Below are positions 22,321-36,689 of a stretch of DNA of 64,000 bases, in pieces (within the stretch, counting starts at the first letter, position 1; every line of letters starts with the position of its first letter). Below the pieces are notes generated by a model. It was not told the DNA's origin. It made no database searches and worked only from the letters and a program-made list of their open reading frames with translations. The stretch comes from Oxyruncus cristatus (lineage: Eukaryota > Chordata > Aves > Passeriformes > Cotingidae): the NCBI GenBank assembly GCA_013399855.1, contig VXAY01001313.1, positions 481,084-545,083 of the forward strand, read 5' to 3'. The position numbers were made by a program, and so were the translations under genes.

Positions 22321-25300
22321 AATTATCTTTACTGCACTGCCATCAATGAGGCCAGTCAAATTTATACCCAAATTTATACTGAGAAGCGAAAAATCCTTAC
22401 ATATTTCTGCAGTGGTGTACTACTGTACAAAGATATAGCTACAAATGCAAATATGAATATGAAAAGAAAAAGAATCTTTCTCTTTCCTAAAAGCTAAACC
22501 TAAACCCCACCAGGTTTTCACTGGACTATAAAAGTGCAGGCTACAGACTTTATTATCTCTACTGTTTGCCTGAAATTAATATTGTTTTAAACAAAGCCAA
22601 CCTTTAAAATTTTTTTCCCCATCCCAATTTAGTTACTATTTCCTGTTCTGCATTTAATTTTTAATAAGAAATTAAATATGTACTCCGATCAGAAAATCAA
22701 TTTCCTTTTGAGTCACCCAAATTTTAAAACTGCACTTCTGTGGCAAAGAGATGGTTCTCTGATGAACAGAGTCATCTACAGAAATCTTTTTGATAATGGT
22801 GTCCTTCTTTCAAATCCAAACATTTCCTTGATGTAGAATACAAATTGAGCTCTAGTGTATAAGTCAGCTGGGATTTCAAAGTTGGCCTTTATACTTTGCC
22901 ATTAATTAATTCCGTCCAAGAAATTCAAACAAAGATACGGAAAAAAAAGTTCTCTAAATACGTTACATAAGGCATTCAGAATATTCTGATTCATTCCCCT
23001 CCAGGAACACAGCAGAGTCAAAGAATAGTGTACACAGCATGTTTAGACTGTATAAAAAGCACTAGAAACTGTAAGAATAGTTTAAACCCCATTTATTTAA
23101 AGCTGTCCATTATAAGAGCTATTGTAGAGTATTTGCTAATCAGTCTACACTTCTGAGTTCTAAACAATTGTAGGCTTAATGAAGTGTACTTTTCTTCACT
23201 TTCAGATGCAGGAACAAAGAGTTTCCTATTAAAAGGGGGAAAATGAAAGCAGAAGGCAGAAGACCTGTTCGAAAAATTACTGGAACTTCTGAGTAATTAT
23301 ATATTGGCTAGAAAGTCAGAAACTCATATTTGGGATGTCTTTTTAGGGGGAAAAAGATCTGAGGAAGAGACATTCTTTCCCAATACACACCATGTACACC
23401 TTTAAGTCAGGTAGGACAAGTATTTTCTCTGATATGATGAGGAAAGCCTCCAAAATCTGGCAGGAGAAACTCATACAAATTCCTCCAAATTGTTTAAATC
23501 ACATTTTCTTGCAGTTATCACAACACAACTAAAACAGAAGGTGAGAATATGGGTGAGTGGTCAGTCAGTATAGAGAGATCTTTCAAGCTGAGTAGTCGAA
23601 AATAGTTTGTGCTTGGGAGTAAGCAACACAGCACAGAGTAAGAACAGAGCAGGTATGACTATTCAGCCTGAAAAAAAATTCAGAGTATTCTTTTTCTCAA
23701 GATTCACTTACTTCAGCTTGTACAAGGGAGCACAAGGAAAACTTATCCCCTAACGCTTGTGGCATAAAACTTAATAGCATTCATTCACCCAAAAAACAGA
23801 TCTGTTCAAATGCTGTGTCAGAAAAAAACCCCAAGATGAAAAGTAGACTTTGTTGTGGTTCCCACTACTCCACAATGTGCAGATGCCTTGTCCCTCCGGT
23901 GGTGTTGTGACCATTCCTATAAAAGGCCACAGAGCTTAGCTGATACCACAGTGCTACCATTAACTTCTGAGAGATTTCTCCTACCCTTAGCTCATTATTT
24001 GTTGGAGCACAACTCCCAGAACACTCATTTCTGGCAGCTCCTTCTTTGTGTTAGGATCTTACATGATCATCATTTTTGTGTAGCCCATCGCATTATTTTC
24101 TTGTAATTTTATTTACAGTGCAGTGAGACCTGGGAAAGTCCCTTACCAAACCGTGTACTTTGTAGGACTTAATTTCTAACACTTGAATGGGAACATGCAG
24201 CATAAGAAAACTAATGTTTGACCTTCTCTTGCCTTTTTATTTAAAGGTAGACCTACAATAATGGATAATCTTAGTAAGGTTTTAGGTTGGAATGACTTGT
24301 AGCATTTCCTGCGACTGAGAAGATACAGTTTCTGTAAGAGACAAGAGATTAACTCCAGTGCCCATGTGGGCATAGAGGAGCACACATATTTCTGTTTTTC
24401 TTTGATCATGTTTATGATAATGAAGACTTATGAATCACTGTATTTCCATCATGCAAATTTTGAGGTTTTAGGGGTTTGTGTTTAACATATATTTTCATTA
24501 GTGCAATCTGCTTAAATATTTATTGATGCCCTTTAGGCACAGACCCACATGCAGTGAAAGGCAAAAAAGAGTAATTTCACTTACATATTGTAGGAATCAG
24601 CTACTGGGAACAATCCAAACCCAAACCAAGATCAATGATTTACCTCTTTCCTCTCTGTAACAAATTCCAAATGTCCTGATTCAGTCTTTTTATTCCACCT
24701 GAAAATTGAAGACACAACTAAAACCGTACTGAGACAAAGCCTGAATGCATTGTCATCTTCACTTAAATGCACCCAACCCAGAGGAAGCTGATACTGCATT
24801 CTCATTGCTTATCTACCTGCACAGCTTTGTGGTCTCTCATTCAAGAATGTGGATTTTTTCTGAGATACGTGGCTTGGAAAAGAATCCGGCACAATATAAT
24901 CCCTTTTGTTATGTAATTGCAAAACTTCATCTCATCTTTCATATAAATACAAGAGCTCTGCTACCTCTGCCTCTTACCCTCAGTCTAAATATCGCTGTCA
25001 TGTTCTACCTTTGCAATGGGTTAAATTGTCTATACTTTGCACTTGATAAAGACAATTCCTGCCTGGAATTCTTATTGCCTGGAAATTTGGTATGGTCTCT
25101 CTACTTACGGTCTGGAAAAAAAGATAAATTACTTCAGGAAATATCACTAATAATTTGTGAAGGATAAACAAAACCACCTGTGAGTGGCAATGAAATGTTG
25201 ATTTTGATGGGACATGACCAAGTAGGAGCTGTACCCCAAGCTAAAAAGCGTTCATAACTTTTAATATTAACAGGGGTTTCAGGGGAAAGAGGAAATTCCA

Positions 25301-28300
25301 GTTTTCTTAAGGAAACAAAGCTCTTCTGATCCCACACAGCTTTGCAATGGATAGACAGATACTCAGGTATGAAAAGCAGGCTTTGCCATCTGTCCATGAA
25401 AAGCAGTACAATTCGCTGACATCTGTATTTTTATTGTGACTACACTTTATAGACGGCATATTCTGGTGTGTGACAGATGAATTACCTCCACGCCACAGTG
25501 TGGGATGATGGCCAGTGATGCCAAGGGCTCTGTAAGGAGGGTTTCCATGACAGCATTCTGTGTATCATTGGTATTTTGGAAGTAACATTCAGTTTTGATC
25601 TCTGAATTTATAGGTTTTACTGTTCCCATGAAACATTATATTCAAGCAGGGAAAAAAAGCCAGGGCTAGCATGAATATTTTACATACAGCCAGGAATGGC
25701 TGGAAGTGATATTCCTGTGATAAACTGCAGAAATATGTGATAAACCACAGAGCTCTTTGTTAAATGCACCTATTAAACACCTTTAATTACCTGTTCTACT
25801 CTCTGGCCAGTAACCATTCTGTCTTGAGACTTTTTCTGAAGTTTTACACTGCTGAACACGTTCAGACAGCTGGCATTTCCAGCCTGCTGTCTACATGAAA
25901 ATACAGAACTTTTCTTGAAAACTAACCCTGCTTCAAAGCCCAAGAGAAGTTAGTTTCAATCCTGGGCCAAGTAAAAATAGCTTTCCTATACACTGAAACG
26001 TGATGGTTTTTAAAGCACAGCATCTTGCTCCACAGAGCTGAGTTTAGCACTGAAGGAGAAGGGAGAGTTGGAACAGGAAGTGCCTTAAGAATATTTCACA
26101 TTCAGATGTTCATAAAAGTTGTTCCAAGTAAGGCTCTAATCTATTTTGCAGCTGTCTTATTCCTCCCCCACATTTGAACAGGGATTTTTCCAAGGGGTCT
26201 GAAAGAGCTAGCTGCCCAGTTCCTATTGAATTTCAGTAGCATTCCACATCTTCAGTGTGCTGCTCTGAAGTCCATGAGGTGTGAAACACAGCCTCTGTCC
26301 ATGAGTTTAAACAAACACTGAGAATCTGTGATTTTTCAAGAACAAGGTCAAAACACAGATTTTATCTGCAGCAGAGGGAGAGATCCTGTGCAACTTTCTG
26401 CTAGTTTGGAACTGGGGACTTTTTAAATCCGCCCATACATTGAAAAGCAAACTCCACTATCACATTATGCATATCTGTCTGTAAGCATGCCTTTACAATT
26501 TATATACAATAACATATCTAACTACTTGCAATCTGCTTAAGGAGCTTTTCTCTTAACCATTTGAATTTCAAAGCGTAGATAAAACTGCAGAAGGATTTTA
26601 TTTATATACGTGATTTGAGCTCGGATAAACAACCCACATGGATTCTTAATCTTTTGTGGGCATCCAGCACCTCTTAATCAGAGTGAAAAGGAATTCAATA
26701 ATAAACACAAACACTGAGCACCATTATAAAGACAGGGATTTTCTAGTACATTTGTAGGTATGGCACACAAAATTCTCTCTGATAAGGAAGAGAAGATCTA
26801 CTGTTTTCCGAAGTACAGCTTTTATTAATCAATTTGCCCACATCTTTTAGAGGATTATGAGTAAAATCTGAAGATCTGGTGAGTGAACAGTACAGCATTC
26901 CTCAGCTACTCGCAGGGATGCAGAAGAGACCTACTCACATGCTCCATTCCTAAAGTAAATCTCTGAGAGTTTTTCTGTATAAATGTCAGGAGCATTAGCC
27001 ACTGGTGTCCCACTTTCCTGCTTGCTTCTCCATTTCAAGCTCCAAATAAGCCAATAAAATATAGCAGTGTACGTTTCCATCCTTACAAATGCCTTTAATA
27101 GCCCTGCACCATATCAGGAAAGCAGTTTTGCTGGGACATGGCAAGGAAATGAGCTTTTTGCTCCTGTTCTGAGGAATGAACAGACCTAACTTGTGAAAAG
27201 GTTGTGTGTAAATGATGACCCTGATATCCCTTGATAACAAGCAATATGAAATCAGAGCTTCCACAGGAGCCAACAAGAGTAAGATGCACCACAGTTAACC
27301 CAGCACAGCACTTTGCACTGAGCCATGATAAGAATTCATGTGACAGACCAGAGCTGGGAGAGAGTCTAAAGCCCCTGGCACAGCCCTTGCAGGGAGCGTT
27401 CTACATGTGATAGTAATCTGTTGCTTCTCTAAATTTACAACAAGAGAAGAGGTGAGAGAGTCCTGAGGAAAAACACAGAGATGGAGTGGGGAGAGGCTAA
27501 GCTTATTGCAGAAACCTGCTTCATCCAATGGTACAGGAAAGCAACACTTAATCTTCTTTAGGGTCAGGTAGAATGTTCAAGAGAGGTGCTTGGTTCTGGT
27601 AGTTTTCTTCCGAAGGAAAGGTTGTGGGGGTTTCTGAACTTGTAGGCAGATCTGCTTTGCTGTTCACCTGATTTCTACCCACAAGTCTCGTCTTACAGGC
27701 TTGTTTCATGTTCATTGAAATCTCTTAGATGAAATTTGGAGAAGTTTGGTCTGGGGGAAGAGGCACAGTCTTCCATTTTTGAGGAATGCTAGTAATCACA
27801 AGACTAGGCTATGGTAAAACAGTTGATGGGATGCCCCTGGAACCTATGTTACTGTCCTGCATGTAGTGCTGTACATTGCTAACTCAGCTTATTCATGAAG
27901 TCAGAGCAGCACTCACTTCCACAGCTAAGGTTTGTTACTTTACAAGAAAGAGAAAATGAAGAGGGGAAAAAAAGTGCTACTCAACCCCCGTCTTCCCCAT
28001 TTTTCTCCCCAAGCTTTTGTTTATACTTTGAAAGTGGACCCTCTCCTTGTCTTAAGTACAAACTATCCATTTTGAGGAGAACATGCATAAGGGCATTTGC
28101 AGATTCTCTGGGATACAGAAGCTGCAGAATTTCCCAGGTGAGGAAGCACTCTGAGCCCACAGAGAGGGCTTCAACTGTGCCCTGCATCCCCAGCTCCAGA
28201 GACCTTCCTCACACATGCTATGAGCCCCCCGGCTCTGACAATTGGCTTCTCTCTGTTCCTCAGTCCTCTTTGTAGCATCATTTTGGAAAACACCTTGCAC

Positions 28301-30959
28301 AAACTGTGGGATAACAATCAAACCTACAGTCAAGGGCAAAGTAACACTTGCCAATAGCAAGTTTTGATGATAAAGTGTTCCCGACCCAGACAATCTGGAT
28401 ATATAACGTGTTCAAGCCAAAGTCACAAATAAAAATGAAGTATGAGTTAACAAGCTGTGAAGGAAGCCAAAGAGGATTTTTGACTTTCTGCCCTCATGGA
28501 TATCTTGGCACCTGACAAGCTTTTGAGCTTACCCACACAGCCTGTCCTGCACAGGGGAGGCTGAAGGAAGGCTGCAGAGGACAGATACAGACAGCACCCG
28601 TGGGCAAAAACAGCACCACATTTCAGCAAACTAGAGCAGGTATGTGTGCAAAGCACTTAGAGACCTTATTTCAAAATTTACGTGTCACAAAAAAGTGAAG
28701 ACAGATGTACCTTGGGAAGAGTTTTACTTCTGCTCAGAATATGTTGGCAGCATGGGCCCTGTTCTTGTGCACTTAGCAAGTTTCCCTCAAATCAAAACCT
28801 TAAATCAATGGGCAAAGTATGCCAATATTTCGACAGCTCAGAGATGGGTTTCCCTTCTATTTTTTTTTTTTTTAATTTTTCTTACCAATGAAAAGTGAAA
28901 TGAACCCTTGAGCTGTAGAAAATACACCGTTAAAAACCACTTTTAAACAGACACCGTTTTATAGAAGCTGGTTCAAGCCCTGTGGACTCCCTGCTCGATT
29001 TGGTTCCTCTGCCTGACTGCAGTGAGAGCCATCTGACACCTACAGTTCACCCATCAGCAGCTATTTTGCTTTCTGTTCAGAAGAGAATACCATGCAACTC
29101 TAATCAGAGTTGATGTAGATAGATCAGTGTGAGCCTGTACTTTCATTATATTTAAAGGGACATACGATTTATTGATTTGTGTATCAAATTTTAGCACATG
29201 TGTTTTTTGTGCTGTCTGCAGTCAGTGCAGCAGATCTGCAGATCCAAATGTCACTCAGTATGAAAACAGAGTAACACCAGGGCGATGATAAAGCAACACT
29301 ATTGGCATATGACACTTTTATTTTACATTGCCTTCAAGTTTTGAAGCATGTAAAGATGTCTAAGTTAGAGCCCTAAAAAATCATGGAATCTGAATGTCCT
29401 TGCTCTCTGGAGGTTTATAACATGGTTGCTTGCCTGACTTAAACGAGATGTACTATTTATAGACATTTAAAAATAATTTAAAATAAAAGCTAATTATCTT
29501 GTGGTGTTGATGATGAGCTGAAACAAGCAAAGACCTGGTAAAAAAAATAAAAAGCTGACATAGTCTGCTGCCATATATCCTTTGCTCAATATGCCTTTTT
29601 CTTGTTTTTCTTAAACAATGTGGTCTGATTGTACATCTGACATGAACTTATCACTAGAGTCAGGAATTAGGTAGGATTCGCTTCACTGGCCATGTACACA
29701 TTAGAGATTTAGCCTAACAACTATCTAGGCTCCCTCTACAGACAATGCAAATAGGAAAGACACCTCACTCCACGCCATCCTCAGCTTGGGATCCACTTCA
29801 GTGACCAGCTCCACCTACACAGCTGACCTTGGCTACATACCTGCAATCTGTAAAGCCAAGTACAGAAGACTCGGATCACAGCTGCAGGGAAAGCCACCGG
29901 TTTTACTTAAAATCATCTTTGCTTAATTTCCCTGGTGTGACCCAGTCCCAATACCTCTCTTCAGTGGTGCATTACAGCTGACTTCCATGAGATTAGAGCA
30001 TTCCTACCGTCAGGCAAATGCGAAGGGGACTTGCTGAATCATGCCCTCAGTCTTAAAGACAGACTGATGTTCACTTGTTAAAGCTTATATGAATTATAAG
30101 CCATCCTTAACAGGATTAATTAACACAGTATTAAGGACAAAGAGCAAACCCTCAGCTGTAGCGCCTCTAACATATGAGGGGGGCTTTTAGCACCTTTGAT
30201 CTTTTCTGCTCCTTTCCTCGAAGTGCAGAAATACCATTCATATTTATTTCCCCTTGAAAACAAGGAAAAGGAACATGGAAAATAAGTTAATACTTATGAA
30301 TGACAGCATGATTGTCCACTTGGAGGTGTCATCACGCACTAATAATCCATTTTTTCCGGGGCATAAAGCACATCCATTATATGTGTCTTGCAAATGAGCA
30401 GTGCTAGAGCTGGGGACAGAGAACAGCAGTTTTACTTTTGCTGGGTGAATAAAACCATGATCCTGTGTGAGTGACTCACTGCTGTTGTGTAAGCTTGTAA
30501 GCATCTTTGCGTGAAAGATGAAGGCATTTGAGTTAAGCCCACTCGAATCAGTGCTGTCCTCTCAAGCTTGAGAACACAGTTCTGAGGAGGACAGACTTGA
30601 AATGCAACGAGATTCAAGCTACTGTGTTGCTTGGAAAAGAAATCCACCAAAGATCAGCTATGAAGTATTCTTTCCTTCAATACACAATTCAGCCTGGCCG
30701 TGGAAATGCCTCTGGTTAGTATTTGTTTTTGAACTATGACTCCAGTTATGCAGCATTCCAGAGGGCAGGCGTGGTCATTCTAAACCCGTTTCAGGGAAGT
30801 GGTAGGTCTGAAACACACCAAAGGGCAGTTTGTTTCATGGGAATATTTTTAAGGATTTGTTTTAACAATCGATTTCTTCAATTGTTATTTGCAGGCTTAA
30901 GGGGAAAGCTTTTTGCTTTTCCCTGCCTTCATTTTTCACTGAACTTGACCTGTCAGGAC
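22321..30959. other. Non-coding stretch, mostly AT-rich
   Basis: Nothing is recognised as a gene, RNA or transposon. It includes a 14-base T run at 28860-28873. Three open frames with somewhat coding-like composition (24745-25167 plus, 25447-25629 minus, 28644-28898 plus) are treated as observations only. Confidence 0.5.
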
Positions 30960-31330
30960 TAATGTGTGCTCGTATGAATTGCCACTCACCACGTCTGCCC
31001 AGCACTGCTGTCACAGGCTGGGCACCTGCACTGCCCCTGTCCTCCTCTGCTCAGCCATATCTGCTGCTTGGACTGCCAGGGCAGGAGAGGAGCTACTCTG
31101 GGAGCCCACGGACACCCTGCCACCGGGCCCTTTGCTCCAAGATCCCTGTTTCTCTCTGTGGCTGCTGGACATGTCCCCACATGTGGCCTGATGCATCTAG
31201 AGGAGCCACATGGCTCATGGAAGCACCCATCATTCTCTGGGGGATGGTGGTGTGTAGGGACCCTGGGAAGCAGAGAGGTGTACTGGTGTCCCATTTGTAG
31301 GAACTGTATTTCCTATGTAGGAATGTAATC
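30960..31330. other. Small GC-rich islet, no gene recognised
   Basis: GC-rich DNA with overlapping frames on both strands (112 codons plus, 102 codons minus). The CpG content is low, so it does not resemble an unmethylated promoter island. No domain or transposon is recognised. Confidence 0.45.
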
Positions 31331-34300
31331 CCCTTGTCACAAGACCGAAGGTAGGTATGGCCTTTATGAATTTAGAGCTGTTATTTCTGGCACTGGCTCC
31401 CGCTATCTCACCAATCCTGGAAACCCTATTAGCAGGGACTGCAGAGATTACATCAAATGCAGCCAAACAGGAAAAATCTTGCAAAAATTTATCATCTCGC
31501 ATATGCAGTCTTGCCTAAGAGATGACACAGGAAAGATAATACAAACTTGAGAGACAAAACTCGTTTAACAGGCCCTTATTCTTTAGTAATCCAGGACAAT
31601 GTGTTTCTCTGTTGGCTTTGCTTCCCTGGGCAACTGTGCTGAAGCTGGAACGCTTCCCTCACGCAGCTCAAATGCTGGTTTCCATTTTGTAGAGCTACGT
31701 AATTCGATTTGCTTCGGTGGTTCAAAAGTTCAGTGGGGAAGGACTCCTGTCGAGAGGAGAGTGTGAGCAGCTCTCCCTAACAAATGGGTGCCTGCCTTGG
31801 AAAACAGCACATGTCTGTTCGCATGCATCCAAACTGCAGGATGCTGGAGCGTCCCACCGAGAGCCAGCCTGGCAGGGGAAGTGGCTTAACAGATCTCTCA
31901 GTCACCAGGAGTAACACAAACAAGAGCCAGAAAAAACATTTTGTCATTTAAAAGGAAATCATTATCTATAGTGCTTGATAAAGTTTATTGTACCAATTCG
32001 TGGACTCGGAAGGGAAAACAGTGCCCGGTTGTTTGAGGAGAGCATTCAGATGTAAAATCTGCCCTCAGCTCAGTGGTGGTGTTGTGACAGGACAGAGACA
32101 AAAGGATATACAAAACACACAGCTAAGAAAGGGGGAAGAAAAGCCGGTACCTGAAAAGAATCCCAACTGCTGTGTAAGGGCAATCACGGTGTGAGATTCG
32201 GAAGGGAATTGCCCATTCACAAGTCCACATCCAGGGCAAGAATTAGTGCAAAGGCAGCAGTACTTGGGATATTAAAATGATTGTGCATTGCTAAGGTCAA
32301 GTAAAAGAATTTTCAGAGCAAATGAATAAAGGTGAAACATACTAATTGTTTCCACAAACAGAGCAGGTCAAAGCAGTGTCATTCCACAAGCACTACGGAT
32401 CACAAATACCTCCCTCAAAAGTACTGTCCTGCCTTGCTCCTACTGGAGTTAAAGACCTCACTAAGTTAGACATCTCACTAAGAAAGAAGAATTAGACCTC
32501 TACAGGAGGCACAGATAAGTTTTTCCACAGTATTCTACTACAATTATATGGTATCTCTTATCACAAAGGGTTTGAAAGATATTTAACATGCTCTGCAGTG
32601 TTAACAGGACCATTCAGCTGCCTGTGTGTACAAGCTTCTCGATCAGACCACAACAACAGCCAATCCCCGTGCCTGGAAATACTTCTCTTTGTGGGGCAGC
32701 TCCTGGGGACACTCAAAAAGGCAGAAGGGGAAGGCAGTGCCCAAATCCACATCGACTGGCAGGCAGTGATGTCATGGTGCTGTATAATCCATCTCCCCGC
32801 TCGAAGGTACACTGCAACCCAGCTAACCACGAGACTTTTCTGAAGCACTTCTCCCTGCACATGGCTTGTGGAAGAACTGTGTGGAATGGTGCATCACGGA
32901 GCACCGTGCTGTGAATAACCTACCCAAGAAGCTGCACTACCTGCTGAGCTTGGGCAGACCCAAAGAAATGATTTAGAGCTGAAGTTACCTGTAGGGCACT
33001 CCGAGCCTTTTAAGCCCTGCGCTTAAAATGTCTGTTTGTGACCTCTTCGCCTCGCACACAACATAATAGGAGATAATTTGTACGAAAAAGCCAGATGCTG
33101 GTAGGGAATGTTGTAAGGTCAAAATGTCTTATACATGTGGTTTAAAAAAACCCCAGTTACTAAACTGTGATTTACATAAAGTGCTCTTAATGTTGTTTTT
33201 TAAAGGTACAGCAGTCCTAGAAATATTCAAGTTGGGTGGTCAGTATTTTTGTTACAGTTTCAAGCAACTGGTGGAAAATAGGAACAGACAAGCCATGAAA
33301 GCTTAAGCCTAACTTTGGCTGCTTTTCTGGCAAGAAATCACTGCTCAGCCTGAAAATGTTGCCATAGTCTACAAGAAGAAAACTGCAGATGAAAAGGTAT
33401 CTCAGAGTATGTGTCAGTTTTAATATATGAGGCCTTTATCATGAGGCAGAACTAGGAAAAAAGCCGAAAACCACTGAGGGCATTGTGACGAGGATTTTTT
33501 CCCATGCAGTAACAAAAGGCTTGCATGTTGCTATTTGTGGTTTGTATTTTTGCACCAGGAGGATGTGAATTTGATTTGTAATTATTCAGACATGGGACAG
33601 GAAACATGAGCCTTTATTCCTGCCTTTATTCCTGCCGACATCCTGCCTTTTTTGCTGGCTTGAGATTGTCGAGGAATGGCCCTCAAATCCTGGAGTGATA
33701 TTCTGTGTTCTCGTGTCAAACAAGGTGCAAATACATTAAGAGGAAAACTGGGTCACAAGCCACCTTTAGTCACTTCACTCACTTGCAACTTTTTTCCTCA
33801 CCACCTTTACAAATAAAGAAATAAAAATGTTTCTAACACTAAGGGTTGCAAAGCCCTTGAGAAATGACCCAGGAAAGAGACACTGCACTGTTTAAAGAGA
33901 AGCTTAAACAAACACATATCAGAAATGTGTTTAAAGCTGCAGCAGCTCAGGCAGAGCTGCTACTTTGCAGATGGGGAGACAGGGGACAGCTTTAAGGCTC
34001 TCAGGGCAGCACTTGAAGGTGAAAGAGCCCAATATCTCCTTTTTTGCCTTCACCAAGACAGAAACTTTGGCTTGGGGGAAGTCCCAGAACTGACAGCCCT
34101 TCACCAATCTAACCTGAAAATTCAGCCCTACCAAGATGTGCTTTGCTCATTATAACAACCAAAACCAAAGTAAGACTAAAAGGAGAAGATTCACCTTTCT
34201 ACATAGGTCATGGGGTGTTCAAAAAGCCTTGTAGGTTCAGTCAGGTTCACAACAACGCTAACTACTCTGATGTCAAAACTGGGGTTTGTGGTTTCTTGCT

Positions 34301-36689
34301 TTGACTATTTGTACTTCTTCAGTTGCAGCTCCTGCATAGCAGGCCGTGTCCCTCCACGGCTGCGTTCCAACAACAAAAAAAAGGACTGTGCATGGGAAGA
34401 GCGCCGGAGTTCTACCTTGTCCTCAAAATCTTTCATCTAAAGACCCGTTTGTGTGCAACAGGTGCCTAATGCACCCAGGCAGCCATTTTCTGCACCCCCC
34501 AGCACAGCCAGAGCTGCTGGGTCTCTAGAGTTCAGCTGTGGTTGATTCATCCTAAATGCTGCTGAGTTCCTTCCTCTGCCTGCAAAAGGGACAGCTCTGT
34601 GTCCTCATTTTCACTATTAGGATGTTTTTGAAAAACTCTCCATTATTTAGTACTTTGAAAACATGCTGTCTCTTCAAGCATAAAATGTTGGCACTGATAG
34701 ACCCTGAGGGCTTTTATACAGTAAACTGATCAGATTATTTTGTTTAAAACTATTGTTCTAAATACAATCGGAGGTTTCTGGCTCTCAGACTGTGTTCATT
34801 TTGGCCTCATCACAGCTAAAATTCTGATTTGAAGCCCACATAAATATTTGCCCTTTTAGCATTTATTTTGATTCTAATCAGATTCATAGTTTGTTTGAAT
34901 GCTTTTTTAAAGCAGAAAAGTACTTATAAATCAGATTAAACAGATCACTTTGCTACACAGTTTTACCACGAATGTCTGTTCTGCAGAGCAAGATGTTACT
35001 GACAGATTTTTCCGGCAACCTCTGTAAACATTTACTTTACTGTCCTGTAATTGCTTTAACACGTATTTTCATGCACAAGCTAACTATTTACCATTAATTT
35101 TATTTGCAGGAAGATTTTGCCTAATGTTCAAACGCCACAAATTTTTACACTCATTTTCATTTACTGAGATCAGTCTTAGCAAGTTCAGTACTGTGCTTTG
35201 CAAACAGGCTGACCTCCAGCTACCAAAGGGAGCCTTGCAATGAAACACCAACAGGTTTTAGGGGCATATCCCAATCTTATTCAGAAGAGATCCATTTCAG
35301 CCTTTAGGCACATGGATCTCTGACATTGATTTATCCAGGAACAGTGTTTCTCTGTTCACATTTTGGGGCAGATGTTGGCTGTAAGTTTGTGTAAGATGAA
35401 TAGCTGGGAAATTATTATATGTCTGGCTTATAAAAACAGAGTTCAGGTTTTTCTGAACAAAAGCAGAATTCATTTTTGGATGGACTTGAGCCTGCACACT
35501 GACTCTCCCCACATTCATAGGTATGCTTTGGCAAACACATTTTGTAGCGAGCTAACCCAGGACAATAACATGGAGCCTTTTAACTCAGCATGGCTGGTGC
35601 AGATGAATAATTTTTCAGCGTGTTCATAGTGGCAGGCATCCCTTATCACAGTGTATGTAGCAAAAGTCAGCATTCACTGTGATGTGAGGGCTGCACACTG
35701 CTGTGCTGCGATGCTTCTGAGAGAAGGGCAAAGGCAAGGGAGGGGGACAGCACAGAGCTCCCAGCCTGCAGCAAGGTGCAGCCCCCCATCTGCATTCACC
35801 GTGTGCGGCTTCTGCAAGATGCAGCACATTTGAGACCACTTATTTTAAAATACTGACACAGAAATTTATCATAATTATGATGAATTATTGCCTGCCTTGC
35901 CAGTTCCTGCAGTAGCCAGCGGCTGGTTCTGGAACTATAAAACAGCCTCAGTGCAATGGATGGTTTACTGTGGTCAGGATGGAACCACTGGAAAACCCAC
36001 AGTATTGTTAACTCAGAGCAGCTGCTCTGCAAACACGCATGACTCGGGTGACCTGGGGTTGAAGACCAGGACCTTTCAGAATACACAAATCCCAAAAACT
36101 GACACACCACAAATACCTTGTACCATATGCCACAGGTGCATCAGGAGCTATCTGAGATTCTCCAAGGCACACTCAAAATCCTACTCAGTGTCTTTGCTCT
36201 GAAAATACTTTAAAAAAAAATAATAATCTAAGTATACATTGTCAGATGTCACCCCGTTTTAATCACAGCTTTTAAGAGGGAGAAGGAATTTATCAAAATA
36301 ATATCTAAAGGAAGGTCTAAATGTTTCTAACTACAATATTTTTTTCCCCCCAGAAAATGAAACCATGTTTCAGCCACTTCATCTTGGTATACAATAACAG
36401 AATGTGCTGGAGTTCATCATTATATCCAAACAGTGATGTTTCCAGTGTTCTTTACTCAATATATGAATGTATCTATACCGGAAAGACAAAAACAGAGAGC
36501 CAGAAGGGAAACAAGCAGGTGTAGCCAGACCTGCTTATTAAAAGCTCCAGAGCTGAATGCAGTGACTTTTTGTCAGACTAAAGGATGTTATGCTGAAAGG
36601 CAACCAGTAAGGAACTGGATACTTCCGCTGAATATTTCACTTGCTTCGACATCCTTTTGCATTTGCAAGTCATTGTTATAGTCAAACAT
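31331..36689. other. Non-coding stretch, nothing recognised
   Basis: No gene, RNA or transposon is recognised. A 12-bp unit, CCTTTATTCCTG, is repeated in tandem near 33612. A 76-codon frame at 33925-34155 is discussed as an observation. A 14-bp palindrome, ATCATAATTATGAT, lies at 35868-35881. Confidence 0.5.

Noticed and set aside
21682..22321. 151-codon minus frame and 116-codon plus frame
   Set aside because: They overlap on opposite strands, show no recognisable domain and no splice signals. Composition is the simplest explanation.
29509..29556. Possible C/D-box small nucleolar RNA (TGATGA then CTGA)
   Set aside because: The boxes are only about 45 bases apart, there is no convincing terminal stem, and the interior is poly-A-like.
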